Assembly (NCBI RefSeq): GCF_030269925.1
Contig: NC_085131.1
Coordinates: 2,246,001 to 2,310,000 of the forward strand
Direction: 5' to 3'
DNA length: 64,000 bases
Source: Bombyx mori
Taxonomy: Eukaryota > Arthropoda > Insecta > Lepidoptera > Bombycidae
A program made the translations under genes and the position numbers. Numbering within the stretch: the first letter of the stretch is position 1; each line of letters opens with the position of its first letter. This document shows positions 1 through 10,838 of this stretch, piece by piece. Below the pieces are notes generated by a model. It was not told where the DNA came from, searched no databases, and saw only the letters and a program-made list of their open reading frames with translations.

Positions 1-1540
1 AGTCATTTTTGTGAGATTAACTACCAAACCTCCACAGATCCAAATTATCAAATTTAAAATATTAGTTTAGAGTAATCTAATTATATTGTCGTGAACGTAC
101 TTTAATCTCTGCGTCGGTGGATGCTGACAAAAAGGTTATAGTGTTGTTTATTTAAAAATTTTGCTTAATGTAACAAAAATATTATCTATATACGCATAAA
201 TTTTTTGTCACATCACTACGTAATATAAATAATAAAGTCACAATCAAAGTTTGTTGCTTTAGAAGTAACTAGTTAACTTCTGAATTTGTGTTAATGCGGT
301 TTTCAACTTCAATTAGGGAAATTTTAAGAGGGAGTTTTGTGTATGTAGAAGACATGTTTTTGTACAGAAGTAGGGGTAAGTATATAAATAGAGATGCAGC
401 GTTGTGGTGCTCGCTAGTGATGTACCACCACATAATGTTGTGTTGTTTTATATTCTTGTCACGAATTATTGGCACTGGTAATAATGTTGTAGATTTTGTG
501 TGATTATATGAAAGTGTGTGAGAATAAGATGTTAAAGAAAAGTAAGCTCCGGGCTTCGTCCAGTGCTGAAATCGCATTCCCAATCAGTAGGAAGGTCATG
601 ACGATTTATAAGCGCCCGTGTAAACGTATACTCGAAAAAAAAAACTATTGGATATTCAGAGAGAATCATTTTTCTTCGAGTCATTCCGTGCAGTCTTAGC
701 ATATTGTTACACGCTGGGGTTCGGGATAAATAAAATTCTACCGAATTACAAGTTAACACTGTATTCAACACTTAAAACACTTCAGTGCACTTTAAAATTC
801 TCAATTCGCTTGTTCCGCTTCGCTTCAGGTTATCCGTTCGCTGTTTCACTTCGAGTAGTTCCGATTACTGACTGACTGCGTGCCATCCCTACAACGCTTT
901 TATAGCCGATACCTCATCCCTAGAATTATCGAGAATATTCCACACATCTCTAGTAGTAGTTTCCGCTATCTGACAAGGATGGCGTTATACTTCTCGAGCG
1001 TTCTAGGTGCTACTAGGTCCTTCAATATTAGTTCGACTATTCGGCGATAGATGGCGCTACTCTTACCGGCATAACAATATCTTAAACTACTTGCCAAGGT
1101 TTACCAGAGACTGACAAACATACTTATATACGTTTAAACATACACATATATATGTAAATAATAAACATCCAGATACGGCGCAAACAAATCTGTTTGAGTT
1201 CCCTAAAAGTTTCGCTATTTCGCCTCACAAAAATCACTTCTAAGATAGCATAAAATATTCAGCAAGACTCAACAAAAACGATTGCGCTCATTCGAACGAA
1301 AGCGTTTCTCATTTGGGAAAATGACTTGAAAAATCACTAGTACAACCTTCGCATAGTCTAGCCGACTACGTAAATTTATTTATGCATAGTTATTTTAATA
1401 AGTTATTAGTAAACACATAAATAAAACAAGTACCATATAAAATAAACGTTTTTATTTACTTACGGATAGCATCTTCGATTGAATGTCTTAAAAATCTCAT
1501 TGTCATTACATTTTTTATTGCAGGCAGACGAATATACAGC
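1..1540. other. AT-rich stretch, no gene recognised
   Basis: Short frames exist on both strands (for example 288-503 and 532-771), but none has a recognisable domain. Around 1135-1195 there is a weak match to the SINE-like tail near 48,975-49,040 (the words 'aataaacaycca' and 'tatatgtaaat'). The segment 780-1075 is richer in TTCGCTTC-like words and could be a fragment of an old LTR, but I cannot show ends or duplications. Confidence 0.5.
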
Positions 1541-1570
1541 CAATTTGATCGTGAGTGGTAATCGCCGTTC

Positions 1571-1740
1571 AGCCCAATGAGTTTCTCGCCGGGTCTTTTC
1601 AGTGAGTCGCGTTTCCGATCTGGTTGCAGAGTCTGCGAAGCACTGCTCTCGCTAGTGCTAGCAATATTCTCAGGTTAGAGCCTCGTGAGCTCACCTACTC
1701 GCCCGGTTACGCTGGCATAGCCTCCTAGACTACCAGATTA
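1571..1740 (+). mobile_element. LINE 3'-tail fragment with the 'gagtttctcgccgg' module
   Basis: The stretch reads gagtttctcgccgg followed by a bggtcgcg..ccgatc block and a 'tgctctcgctagtgctagc' block. The same order appears in reverse at 60,995-61,120 and 6,560-6,720, and its first half is in the 3' UTR of the intact jockey LINE at 35,540-35,600. It is non-coding and is read as a 5'-truncated LINE tail. The parent family is not identified. Confidence 0.55.
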
Positions 1741-1764
1741 GGTAGGAAAAGAAGGACAGTCGTT

Positions 1765-2014
1765 CTTTTTTTATTTTTTATTGCTTAGATGGGCGGATGA
1801 ACTCACAGCCCACCTGGTGTTAAGTGGCTACTGGAGCCCATAGACATATATAACGTAAACGTGCCACCCACCTTGAGATATAAGTTCTAAGGTCTCAAGT
1901 ATAGTTACAACGGCTGCCGCACCCTTCAAACCGAAACGCATTACTGCTTCACGGTAGAAATAGGCAGGGTGGTGGTACCTACCCGCGCGGCCTCTCAAGA
2001 GGTCCTACCACCAG
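1765..2014 (-). mobile_element. Bm1-type SINE, 5'-truncated
   Basis: Reverse orientation: a T-run followed by ttgcttagatgggcgg, the ccacccaccttgagatataa core, ccgaaacgcattactgcttc and gaggtcctaccacc. The tRNA-like head is absent, so this is the 3' body only. Confidence 0.85.
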
Positions 2015-2651
2015 TTCATGGACGTCACCAGTATCAGAGACCAGCAAAGCCGCTGCCTACCCAAAACATAAATTACTGTTATGTACATTTTGTTATTGAA
2101 ATAATTTATATTGATCTATTGTGTAAGGGGTCGTATATTTTGCAACCAAGCAATCAGTACGTTCTTGTCTCAAAAATATTTTAATAAAGTTTGTTTGAAA
2201 TAATAACGGTATTTTTGACAAAAAGTAATATATTTTCAAGAGGTCGTCATAGAATGAAAAAGCTTGCGCCCTAAAATTTATTGATTTCATTATTTCCGCT
2301 GTGCATAAATCGTTGTAAGCTGATTACGGTGTAATCTTTTACAATGGAAACCGGCAAACCGGAAAATGTAAGCTGCAAAATGGAAAATTGTTATTAGATT
2401 GTATGTAGGTACTATTCTTATCATAATCTTTCGGACCCAAAAACTTATTTTTTTTCATTGATCGACTTTAATGAAATATAGATCGTTGAGTTGAATACAA
2501 ATATGTAATTTTAGTAGCGAAGTAATAACTTCATGTAAACTGAAAAATGTTATGCGGAAATGTTATGAAATTTAACGAATATCTTCTACAGCCGATTTTG
2601 GTTTTTACTACGGTAAGCAGCGGCTTTTTTCTGGCTGTTTCATACTGGTGG
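2015..2651. other. AT-rich stretch, nothing recognised
   Basis: Only short frames in low-complexity sequence; no repeat family recognised. Confidence 0.4.
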
Positions 2652-2810
2652 TTAAAGGGTAGGGCAGCCGCTGTAACTATACTTGAGACCTTAGAACTTA
2701 TATCTCAAGGTGGGTGGCGCATTTGCGTCGTAGATGTCTATGGGCTCCAATAACCACTTACACCAGGTAGGCTGTGAGCTCGTCCACCCATTTAAGCAAT
2801 AAAACAAAAA
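2652..2810 (+). mobile_element. Bm1-type SINE, 5'-truncated
   Basis: Contains the gcagccgctgtaactatac and ctcaaggtgggtggcgcat blocks and ends ...ccacccatttaagcaataaaa. The first ~80 bases of the usual body and the whole tRNA-like head are missing. Confidence 0.8.
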
Positions 2811-2899
2811 CTCTGACATTGCTGAAGTTCATGGGTGACGGTAACCATTCACCATCATGTGGGCCGTACGTCCGTGTGCCTACAAAGGCAATAAAAAAA
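2811..2899 (+). mobile_element. LINE/SINE 3' tail (cattgctgaag...gcaataaaa type)
   Basis: Begins directly at the A-rich end of the preceding Bm1 copy. It carries cattgctgaagttcatgggtgacggtaacc and ends tacaaaggcaataaaaaaa. The same tail follows a LINE ORF end at 59,634-59,858. The abutting position suggests insertion into the SINE's A tail. Confidence 0.7.
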
Positions 2900-3789
2900 G
2901 GTATTTAAGGTTTGACATAGGTTCCAATAATTACATAGGTGTCCTCAATTCGCGTATTAATTAAATAAAAAAAATGTGTGTGTGTGCAAATTATACACGG
3001 TAGGAGTAAAACTTATAAACTATAAAAATAATCGCAAGGGTCAACCACTCCGCAGTGTAATGGAGCAGCTGCACCCCGGGGCACTGCCTGCATGATCACG
3101 GTATCCCGACGTCAGGTAGGTATGATTTAGCAAGAGAAATACGAGAGGGTCTATCAACTGTGTAATATCTCGCCACCGCGATTCAGGAATTGTTGAATTT
3201 ACGTGCAGCGACATCTGTTGATAACAAACTAAATAGAAATAAAACATGGCGCGTAACGGAAGAAATTAAGATGGCGCGTAACCGAAAAACGTTACATACG
3301 TTTTTTCCTCCCTACGTCGATAAAGAAGTTTCATTTCAAAAATCTACCCGATTACGACCCTGTTTCCGGACCCGTCCTTGGACTCGCATTCATTTATTTT
3401 ATCTCTAAATTCAGCCCTGAAAGGGTGCACCGTTGGTCGGGTATATTTTTTGTAAACACACGTCGCAAAGCTTATGAATTATGATAAACCTTGCGTGTTA
3501 CAAGCGGTGAATTACAAAGGCGTAAAGACGTGGAAAGAAAATGTTTGACGTAATCTAATTATTTTAGGCGCTGCTTGGATTAAAAATGTTTTTTTTTTGT
3601 GGTAACATACTTTAAATTAGAAGGTTAATATTGTAATTATGGTCTTATTAATCAGTGTTATTAAGCGTGCTCTTACCACGAGTTCCCGATGTTTTAGCGT
3701 GTCGTAAACGCCATGATCACGGATAGACTGATAACTGCGGGTAGAATGTTAAGAGTAGTAATTCTGTCTACCCTCTAGTCCATTTTTTA
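2900..3789. other. Unassigned stretch
   Basis: Mixed-composition sequence with a short open frame at 3190-3408 and no recognisable domain. I see no repeat family with confidence. Confidence 0.35.
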
Positions 3790-4616
3790 GTGCTACTCCT
3801 CCTCGAGTCGTGTTCCTCATGTCTGAGGGTCGTGACCACCATCACCCATGAGCTTCAATCTTAGGATCTTTTTCCACTTTCCCCTGTCCACGGCGTCATG
3901 CAGCGCGCTGTACACTGTACTGTCCAAAGCGGTGCGGATCTGATCGGACCAACGAGTATGGCTGCGGCCTCTAGATCTGTTGCCTTCAACTTTCCCTGTG
4001 ATCATAAGTTTTTCCAGGTTATCGCCGTCTTTCCTCGCAATGTGACCAAAATATTCGAGGATCCGCTTCAGACATACAGTAGACAGTCTGATTTTGATGC
4101 CCAGTTGCTTCAATATCGACACGTTAGTCCGGAAGGCTGTCCACGGAATTCTTAGCATGCGTCTCCAACACCACATTTCGAAAGTATCGATGCGCATTCG
4201 GTCTGCTGCTTTCAACGTCCATGTCTCAGCTCCATACAAGAAGATAGAGAAAACAAGAGTCCGCACCAGTCTGGTTTTAGCTTTCAGGCCTATCCCTCTA
4301 TTCTTCCAGATCTTCTGTAGCTGAGACATCGCACTTTTAGCCATTCCGATACGTCGGTGCACGTCAGTTTCACATGAGCCTTTGTTGCTGATGCAGGACC
4401 CGAGATACACGAATTCGTCTACAACCTCTAATCCAAGCGCCCCACTCAATCTTAGAACATTTGCACGATCCACCACCATTAATTTCGTTTTTGATCTATT
4501 TATGGAGAGGCCTAGGCTGTTGCTGATACGTTCCATTTTGCTGAAGAAAAGAGACATTTCAGATTCGTCTGCAGCTAGCAGGGTCGTATCATCTAGTGCT
4601 ACTAATGGAGTTTAAT
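3790..4616 (-). pseudogene. RTE-like LINE ORF2 C-terminal fragment (reverse transcriptase end)
   Basis: The open frame 3817-4557 gives 246 residues on the minus strand, and the same frame extends upstream to about 4610, where LDDTTLLAADESE corresponds to the end of the usual YADD active-site block with its first residues altered. Later motifs are YLGSCIS, FLYGAETWTL, DTFEMWCWRRMLRIPWT, FGHIARKDGDNLEKLM and GRSHTRWSDQIRTAL. These are typical of the C-terminus of insect RTE-like endonuclease/reverse transcriptases. The endonuclease and most of the RT are absent, so it is a 5'-truncated dead copy. Its 3' end carries the ggagg-rich tail also seen at 47,235 and 62,570. Confidence 0.8.
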
Positions 4617-4619
4617 GAC

Positions 4620-4960
4620 TTTTTCTGATACGATAAACAACACGGTCATCATTCTCCTGCTCTTCTCCCAGTCACCTGGGGTCGGCCCAACATATTTTCT
4701 CTTTCTATACTCCTCTATCATATACCATATCTTCGCTCATTCCCCTCTTACACAAATTGTCTTTGACGCAATCCATCCATTTCTTCTTAGGTCTACCTCT
4801 TCCTCTATATCCTTCCACATTCATAGTTAACGCTCTCCTACCAACCTCATTTTCATTTCGTTCATCACATGTCCATACCATCCCAAACGCGCACTTCTCA
4901 ACTTTTCTGTCACAGGTGCCACTTTCAGACTTCCTCTAATATATTCTAAACTACACAGTA
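4620..4960 (-). pseudogene. RTE-like LINE ORF2 C-terminus remnant, frameshifted
   Basis: Reading the minus strand gives LGWYGHVMNE, then after a frame shift VEGYRGRGRPKKKWMDCVKD, RGMSEDM and finally ICWADPR. This GRGRPKKxWMDC block is the standard C-terminal signature of an RTE-like LINE subfamily, different from the one just downstream. Stops and a frame change show it is dead. A second copy of the same end is at 9,403-9,540. Confidence 0.7.
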
Positions 4961-5012
4961 TCGACATTTTTTTGGAACAATTTGAAAATGCATTGTTTGT
5001 TACTAAACCTAA

Positions 5013-5263
5013 TCTATACTAATATATAAATATACAGTGTTTTTTACGGATGTTCCGTTATAACTACTGAACCATGCATCCGATTGACTTGAAACTTGGT
5101 ATCCATGTAGAAAATACATGTATTTAATGGATAGGCTAATATTTATATGAGTGTTGGACTCCCTACACCAGTTACAGAGGCGTTAATGATGAGAATCTTT
5201 TGTGGGGGTGAGAAATAATAATGTTAATTTTAAATACCCAGCGAAGCGGGCGGCTACAGCTAG
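5013..5263 (+). mobile_element. Non-autonomous Helitron, family A
   Basis: Starts TCTATACTAATATATAA after an A and ends with a hairpin (cccagcgaagcgggc) then CTAG before a T. TC at the 5' end, a terminal hairpin, a CTRR-type 3' end and insertion between A and T with no duplication are Helitron hallmarks. 251 bp, no coding capacity. Family A copies also lie at 17,623, 21,080 and 40,541. Confidence 0.8.
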
Positions 5264-5412
5264 TGTTTCTAATAAGTAGAGGGATAACGTTTCATCTATT
5301 GTGATAATTATAACTTAAAGTTTTCTTGATGCTTTCCCGTTGTCTATTTCTATCCTACTCGTTCTGATTCTTCTAACAACATGCCAACTGTTAACTTTGC
5401 AATACAAACAGA

Positions 5413-5638
5413 TGCTGGTGGTGGGCTATTGCACCCGCTCGAGTGGATACCACCACCCCGCCTATTTCTGCCGTGAAGCAGTAATGCGTTTCGGTTTGAA
5501 GGGCGGAGCAGCCGTTGTACTGTAATAATTTAGACTTAGAGCTTATGTCTCAAAATGGGTGGCGGAATTGACATGATTGATGTTTATGGGATCCAGTAAC
5601 CACTTGAACTAGTCCACGCATTATAGCAACAAAAAAAT
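5413..5638 (+). mobile_element. Bm1-type SINE, 5'-truncated and diverged
   Basis: Matches the Bm1 body (gctggtggtggg, tatttctgccgtgaagcagtaatgcg, ctcaaaatgggtggcgg) and ends in an A-run. Several short deletions against the other copies indicate age. Confidence 0.75.
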
Positions 5639-6106
5639 AATAATTAGGAAATTATTAACTGAAGATAAAAAAAAACTAAAGGAATTTTCCTATAGGCTTC
5701 TTTGTCTCACACTTTGATAATCGACATGCATATCGTAGTATCCTTATTAATCGCCAGTGTACCAAATCACCTGGATCATCTAAATTCAATATAAAATTCT
5801 AAAACAAAACCAAGCGTATAGTGGTCTCCGTAAAGCTTTACTCCAGAACATATTAACATACATAACGATATTCGGAAGGCGCTTCCAGAGCTCGCATTTC
5901 ACTGGGCACCGTCTGCAGTTGCCTCTTGATGCATAATCAATACACGCGGTATCAAAGATTTGTAGCCTCGATTATTTTGACTAGAGAAATCGTGATGTGG
6001 TGTTGTGTATGAAGATATTTGACGTGGCCATCTTGATCTACTGCTGATACTCAATTAATACCATTTATTTTTTTCTCCTACCTAATAATTGATAGCTTAA
6101 GGGGCT
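5639..6106. other. Unassigned stretch
   Basis: AT-rich sequence with no recognised repeat or coding frame. Confidence 0.4.
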
Positions 6107-6538
6107 ATTTTTTTTTATTGCTTAGATGGGTGGACGAGCTCACCTGGTGTTAAGTGGTTACTGAAGCCCATAGACATCTACGATGTAAATGCGCCACCCA
6201 CCTTGAGATATAAGTTCTAAGGTCTCAATAGTTACAACGGCTGCTCCACCCTTCAAACCGAAACGCATTACTGCTTCACGGCAGAAATAGGCAGGGTGGT
6301 GGTACCTACCCGTGCGGACCACAAGAGGTCCCACCACCAGTAATTACACAAATTATAATTTTGCGGATTTGATTTTTATTACACGATGTTATTCCTTCAC
6401 TGTGGAAGTCCACCGTGAATATTTGTTAAGGTACGTATTTCTTTAGAAAAATTGGTACCCGCCGGCGGGACGCGAACACCGGTGCATCGCTCAACACGAA
6501 TGCACCGGACGTCTTATCCTTTAGGCCACGACGACTTC
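6107..6538 (-). mobile_element. Full-length Bm1-type SINE with tRNA-like head
   Basis: On the minus strand the head (6538 to about 6455) contains tggcctaaagg (A-box-like) and gttcgcgtcccgc (B-box-like), giving an internal Pol III promoter. It is followed by a linker (tccacggtgaaggaataaca), the shared Bm1 body and a terminal A tail. About 430 bp, which matches the size I know for Bm1. Non-coding; transposition depends on a LINE partner. Confidence 0.85.
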
Positions 6539-6559
6539 AAAATTCCAACTATTCCAACT

Positions 6560-6720
6560 ACGCGCGGTCTGGTATGTGAGCTTGCGGGGCTAAACCTAAA
6601 AGGACCTGCTAACACTAGCCTTAGCAATAGAAGTGCTTCGCCGAGTCTACCACCGGAACGGAATCACGTCCCGCTGAGAAGATCCGGCGAGAAACTCAAA
6701 TCGACGAGAAACAGATTACA
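6560..6720 (-). mobile_element. LINE 3'-tail fragment
   Basis: Carries the reverse of the gagtttctcgccggatcttctc module together with the tgctctTgctagagt-like block, as at 1,571 and 60,995. It lies directly beyond the head of the full-length SINE, so the SINE probably inserted next to or into it. Confidence 0.5.
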
Positions 6721-8228
6721 AAAATCGATACTGCTCAAGAATACAATATCCTTTCTTATACGAAATAATACAAATGCATTCATTCTAATACAAAAAAACA
6801 TTATCTTTATAGCAAGAAAGACTCATTTTCTATGAACAATATTGTTTGGTGCAAGTAATGGTGTACCGAACTTTGGTGAAGCTTATCTTTTGCATAGCTT
6901 TCTTATCTATAACGCCATTAGCGCGATAACAAAGTTGGGTTTTACTTTGAATTTCTTCAAGTTCTTTTTCTTCATTATGAGTTGTTAAAGAGATATTTTG
7001 CACTTTAATGATGTTCTTTATTTACTTTTTGATGTCGTATCGACAAAGTGCTATGGGGCTACAATCGACTTGGGATCTTATTTCTTGTTTGTTTGGTTAA
7101 CAGCTGTATTTGTGTTTACCAAATATGTGGTACATTCTAGAACTTCCCGTGATCAAAATTTCTTCATCGCGAAAACAATTTGTGAATAAGTTAAAACACA
7201 TACACAATATTAAAGAAGATACATTGGTACTTGCCTCTGGATATGGAATCACATTGTTAATTCGCATAACTGAAGGAGCATACGGGAATATTTTTGTTAA
7301 TGAATTATTGACAAAAAAAAAACACAATTTTGTTTTTCAAAACGATAAACCAGTTCAATCAGCTTAAAACAATTTGAACGATCCGTAATACAGTTAAAAG
7401 AATATCAGTTAATTACAAAATTGAACTATTTTTAATTGAGGTAAATAGACAGATGGAACTCACTCACCAGTCATCTAATGTGAATCTGAATGAATTCTAG
7501 ATCTCCATTCTTATTCTACACGAAAAACAGGATTTTTGAGCCTCTGAGTTTTCCGAGAGGGGTCTTTAAAGCGTTCAATAAAAACCTCAGCCTTCAATAT
7601 GTTGTCATGAAGAGCATTGTCTTCTTTTTCGAGGAGCTTACGGCGAAATTGTTCTAGAGGTCTTAATATTATTCAGTCGATATTCTATGAGACTCAACGT
7701 AATTCGTCTTAAAAGAAGACCATTCAAAACAAGTGCAAACGATGAAAAGTTTGATCTAAAACTGTTATTTTTCATGCCAAAAAAATTGTGCAAATTTCCT
7801 GAAAATCGTCACAAGCTTATCGAATTACTGATCTATTTTTAGTAACATTTAGTTGGGTTCTTCAATAAAATACTGATGATATATTAGGCATTTATTGCAG
7901 ACCTTGCTTAGCTGGCGGTAGGCGAACGACTGCCCACGCAGGAGCGTCGTCCGACAACGCACATACATACACGCCATATTGTAATGTGCACATATTAACT
8001 ACACTACATATTTATTCCGACGCTACTTTCTAGGGAAAAGCAAGTTTTTAAATCTATTAAAATTAGAAAAATCATTAAACTAAAGGTGTGATTAAAGCCT
8101 CAAAGCAGATTTCACTTCTTCCCGTTTATGCACATTACAGAAGGGTCCTTTGGTATATTTAAGAATAACACTATGTAGGGTTTAGGACACGCCTTGAAGA
8201 TTTCATCCTAGAGTTGCGTGTTTAGTCC
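6721..8228. other. Unassigned stretch
   Basis: Contains overlapping short frames on both strands around 7000-7370 and a 53-codon start-less frame on the minus strand (about 7511-7670). None shows a domain I recognise. The sequence is AT-rich and probably old repeat or intergenic DNA. Confidence 0.35.
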
Positions 8229-8367
8229 GAGTTTTTTAACGTTCTCGATAGCGTAAAAGTTAACTCAAATTTTTATGGAGTTGGAACGTTTGCCGCTAGG
8301 AGCGCTGTTCAACTGTATACAAATTTGAGTTAACTTTTACGCCATCGAGAGCGTTAACAAACTCGCA
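8229..8367. mobile_element. Small inverted-repeat element (MITE-like)
   Basis: Two arms of about 45 bp face each other. The left arm, 8229-8273, includes gtaaaagttaactcaaattt and the right arm, 8321-8367, includes its complement aaatttgagttaacttttac. A loop of about 48 bp separates them. Near-perfect arms suggest a short DNA element or a foldback; no target duplication is obvious. Confidence 0.6.
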
Positions 8368-8386
8368 GTAAGCACACTGGATCCTA

Positions 8387-8496
8387 CTTGGCTCTGCCCC
8401 TGGCATTGCTGAAGTCCATGGGCGACGGTAACCACTCACCATTAGGTGGGCCGTATGCCCGTCTGCCTACAAAGGCAATAAAAAAAAAAAAAAAAA
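8387..8496 (+). mobile_element. LINE/SINE 3' tail
   Basis: cttggctctgcccctggcat through gcaataaaa and a 17-A run: the 3' end of the family seen complete with its ORF end at 59,634. 5'-truncated retroposed copy. Confidence 0.75.
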
Positions 8497-8565
8497 CGTC
8501 TAGATAATGTAACTTTGAATCGTATCCAAGAACGCAACTATTTAGCTATCTACTACTACTATAGT

Positions 8566-8700
8566 GTGGATACTGAGACCTTAGAACTTATATCTCAAGG
8601 TGGGTGGCGCGTTTTACGTTGTAAATGTCTATGGGCTCTAGTAACCACTTAACACCAGGTCGGCTGTAAGCTCGTCCATCCATCTAAGCAATAAAAAAAA
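8566..8700 (+). mobile_element. Bm1-type SINE 3' fragment
   Basis: Begins at actgagaccttagaactta and ends ccatctaagcaataaaaaaa; only the last ~130 bp of the family are present. Confidence 0.8.
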
Positions 8701-9146
8701 TCTACTCCACTAGTTCATGCGATGGTAAAAAGAGATGTCGGAATTATTGTAAGCAATTTATTTAGAGCATTCTTCTCCAAATACACCGCACAAAACACAT
8801 AAAATCTTTCTGTAAATTCAGAGATTTTAAGGAATTCGTTAGACCACGGTACTCATCTACCCACTAGTCGACCACATAACCGGCTTGATTGTAAACGAAT
8901 CAAGTAACTGACCGAGCCATCAAGATCTCGCCTAAGTTAGATCCGTGTTACAATCAAGTTCAATTTAAGTTACGCTTAAGTTCTCAACTAGGAACTCGTG
9001 GAGTTCGTATACTTGATTGCCGCGGTAATTCCCCGCGAAAGTAGAAGCTTATATCGAGAAGTTGAGTAAAGTTGTGGGAGCTTAATTTGAAATTTATATC
9101 ACAGCTTGTAGTTTTTCGGTTTGAAAGTTGAGATATATGTTGTAGA
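8701..9146. other. Unassigned stretch with a short inverted repeat
   Basis: cttgattgtaa at 8884 and ttacaatcaag at 8948 form a small inverted repeat; otherwise nothing is recognised. Confidence 0.4.
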
Positions 9147-9361
9147 CTAGCTGACCCGGCAGACTTCGTAGTGCCTCAATCGATAAATAAAAGACCTAAA
9201 CTTTATTTAATTCCGAGAGTTTTCATATTTATCTACCTTTTAAACCTTCTCTGGACCTCTATAAACAATTCAAGACCAAAATTAGTCAAATCGGTCCAGC
9301 CGTTCTCGAGTGTTAGCGAGACTAACGAACAGCAATTTTATTTTATATATATAGGTAGAGA
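9147..9361 (-). mobile_element. Non-autonomous Helitron, family B
   Basis: The minus-strand 3' end is ctgccgggtcagctag (hairpin-like, then CTAG). The other end is tatatata with a TC-like terminus. The interior has the diagnostic words gcctcaatcgataaataaaagacc and gttctcgag..ttagcgagactaacgaacagcaat. Further copies are at 29,898, 37,917, 45,997 and 49,601. Confidence 0.75.
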
Positions 9362-9402
9362 TAAGAAAGAATAGGTGATGTATGGAAATGGTAGTGTAAG
9401 GT

Positions 9403-9540
9403 AGAGGGGGAAGAGGTCGACCAAAGAAGACATGGATGGAATGTGCGAATGACGATATGAGAGAGAGAGGAGTGAGTGTTGAGATGGCGGATGATAGAAG
9501 AGAATGGAAGAAAAAAATTAGCTATATCGACTCCGCCTAG
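9403..9540 (+). pseudogene. RTE-like LINE ORF C-terminus remnant
   Basis: The frame from 9403 reads RGGRGRPKKTWMECANDDMR, then VEMADDRREWKKK, and stops at TAG 9538-9540, followed by a gaagaagaagaa tail. It has the same GRGRPKKxWM signature as 4,620-4,960 and is a 5'-truncated insertion. Confidence 0.7.
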
Positions 9541-9963
9541 TGGGATAACGTGGAGAAAAAGAAGAAGAAGAAAACGTGACTTCGACTGAACGGCTGCTGG
9601 TGTCCATGGGCTCAAGCAGGCGGAATGTAAGCCTACGTGGGTAAATATTACGTGTCAATTTCTGAAGCAGCGGGTTTTCAAGGCTAGTAGGGACAACTGT
9701 TATACACACTTGAGTATTCAATCTCGTTTCTTAAGGTTTGTGGTGACATTCACGCTGTGACTGACAGTGAATATGTCCGGATACATATAATCAATTACCA
9801 CGGCATCTGCCGTTGTTCTAATCTTTATTTTTTATTACTGATGTGGTTGGACGAGCTGACTGCCCACCTAGCGTTAAGTGAGTACCGGAGCTCATATACT
9901 TCTACAGCGTAAAAACCACCTTGAGACATGAGTTCTAAGGTCTCAAGGTCAGTATAACGGCTG

Positions 9964-10425
9964 GCGCCCGGTGCTCTGCTGTCGGTTCCGTGGTGAGGCG
10001 GCGCAAGGTGGCTCCTATGCGCCACTCACGGTGTCTCCCGAGACGACGTCCTGCGGGATCTTCCCGGGGATTGGATCCCGTCCTATTGTCAGGACGGATA
10101 CCGGCGACGGGGAGCCTGCGGCTTGCATTGCGGCCGGCATTGTGCGGTACCGTAGGTTTCGTGGAGTCGGAGTGGTGGAGCTCGATGGGGTTTAGTCGGT
10201 AGTCGGTTTTGCGGGGCGGTTCCTGCGTGGTAGACGCCGCGCAGCGCCTCGCGCGCCTTTCTCAAGGCGTAGTCTCCCGGTAGGAATTAGAAGAAGAGGA
10301 GGACTTTGGTCTTCCTCTTCTCCCTCTTCTTCTCTGGAGGCGCCGGAGTCCGACATAACCCGGTCTATTACCCCTCTCGACCGGGTATCCGTAAATGGAT
10401 TCCCCAGCGTTAAAAAAAAAAAAAA
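9964..10425 (+). mobile_element. GC-rich retroposed segment with A tail and 17-bp target duplication
   Basis: Flanked on both sides by ggtcagtataacggctg (9947-9963 and 10,426-10,442), which is a piece of the host SINE. It ends in an A-run directly before the right duplication, the mark of LINE-type target-primed insertion. It is much richer in G+C than the surroundings and includes a purine/pyrimidine hairpin (gaagaggaggac / gtcttcctcttc). No domain recognised; probably the 3' end of a LINE, possibly of R1-like type. Confidence 0.7.
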
Positions 10426-10489
10426 GGTCAGTATAACGGCTGCCCCACCCTTCAAACCGAAACGCATGCCGAAATAAGCAGGGTGGTAG

Positions 10490-10604
10490 GCAGCGGCTTG
10501 GCTTTGCCCCTGGCATTGCTGAAGTCCATGGGCGACGGTAACCACTCACCATCAGGTGGGCCGTATGCTCATCTGCCTACAAGGGCAATTAAAAAAAAAA
10601 AAAA
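10490..10604 (+). mobile_element. LINE/SINE 3' tail inserted into Bm1 copy
   Basis: taggcagcggcttggctttg through gggcaattaaaaaaa. It splits the Bm1 body between its gcagggtggt and cctatccgtg blocks. Confidence 0.75.
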
Positions 10605-10838
10605 ACCTATCCGTGCAGACTCACAAGACGTCCTGCCACCAGTAAGTTTGCAAATTATAATTTTGCGGATTTGATTTTTATTACACGATGTTATTCCTTC
10701 ACCGTGGAAGTCAACCGTGAATATTTGTTAAGGTACGTATTTCATTAGAAAAATTGGTACCCGCCTGCGGGATTCGAACACCGTCGCATCGCTAGGTACG
10801 AATGCACCGGACGTCTTATCCTTTAGGCCACAACGACG

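Larger units (their letters stand above)
9823..10838 (-). mobile_element. Bm1-type SINE with tRNA head, split by two insertions
   Basis: Body pieces at 9823-9963, 10,443-10,489 and 10,605-10,838 together make one full-length SINE. The tRNA-like head (ggcctaaagg, gttcgaatcccgc in reverse) is at 10,755-10,838. The interruptions are a GC-rich retroposed segment (9964-10,425) and a LINE/SINE tail (10,490-10,604). This copy is older than both insertions. Confidence 0.8.

Noticed and set aside
269..875. Several overlapping frames of 65-105 codons on both strands
   Set aside because: No domain, no codon pattern and strong overlap between strands; expected by chance.
6452..6835. 127-codon open frame
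   Set aside because: It runs antisense across the tRNA head of a Bm1 SINE and a LINE tail.
7511..7670. Start-less minus-strand frame reading LEQFRRKLLEKEDNALHDNI
   Set aside because: Looks protein-like in composition, but is short, has no ATG or clear splice sites, and I recognise no family.
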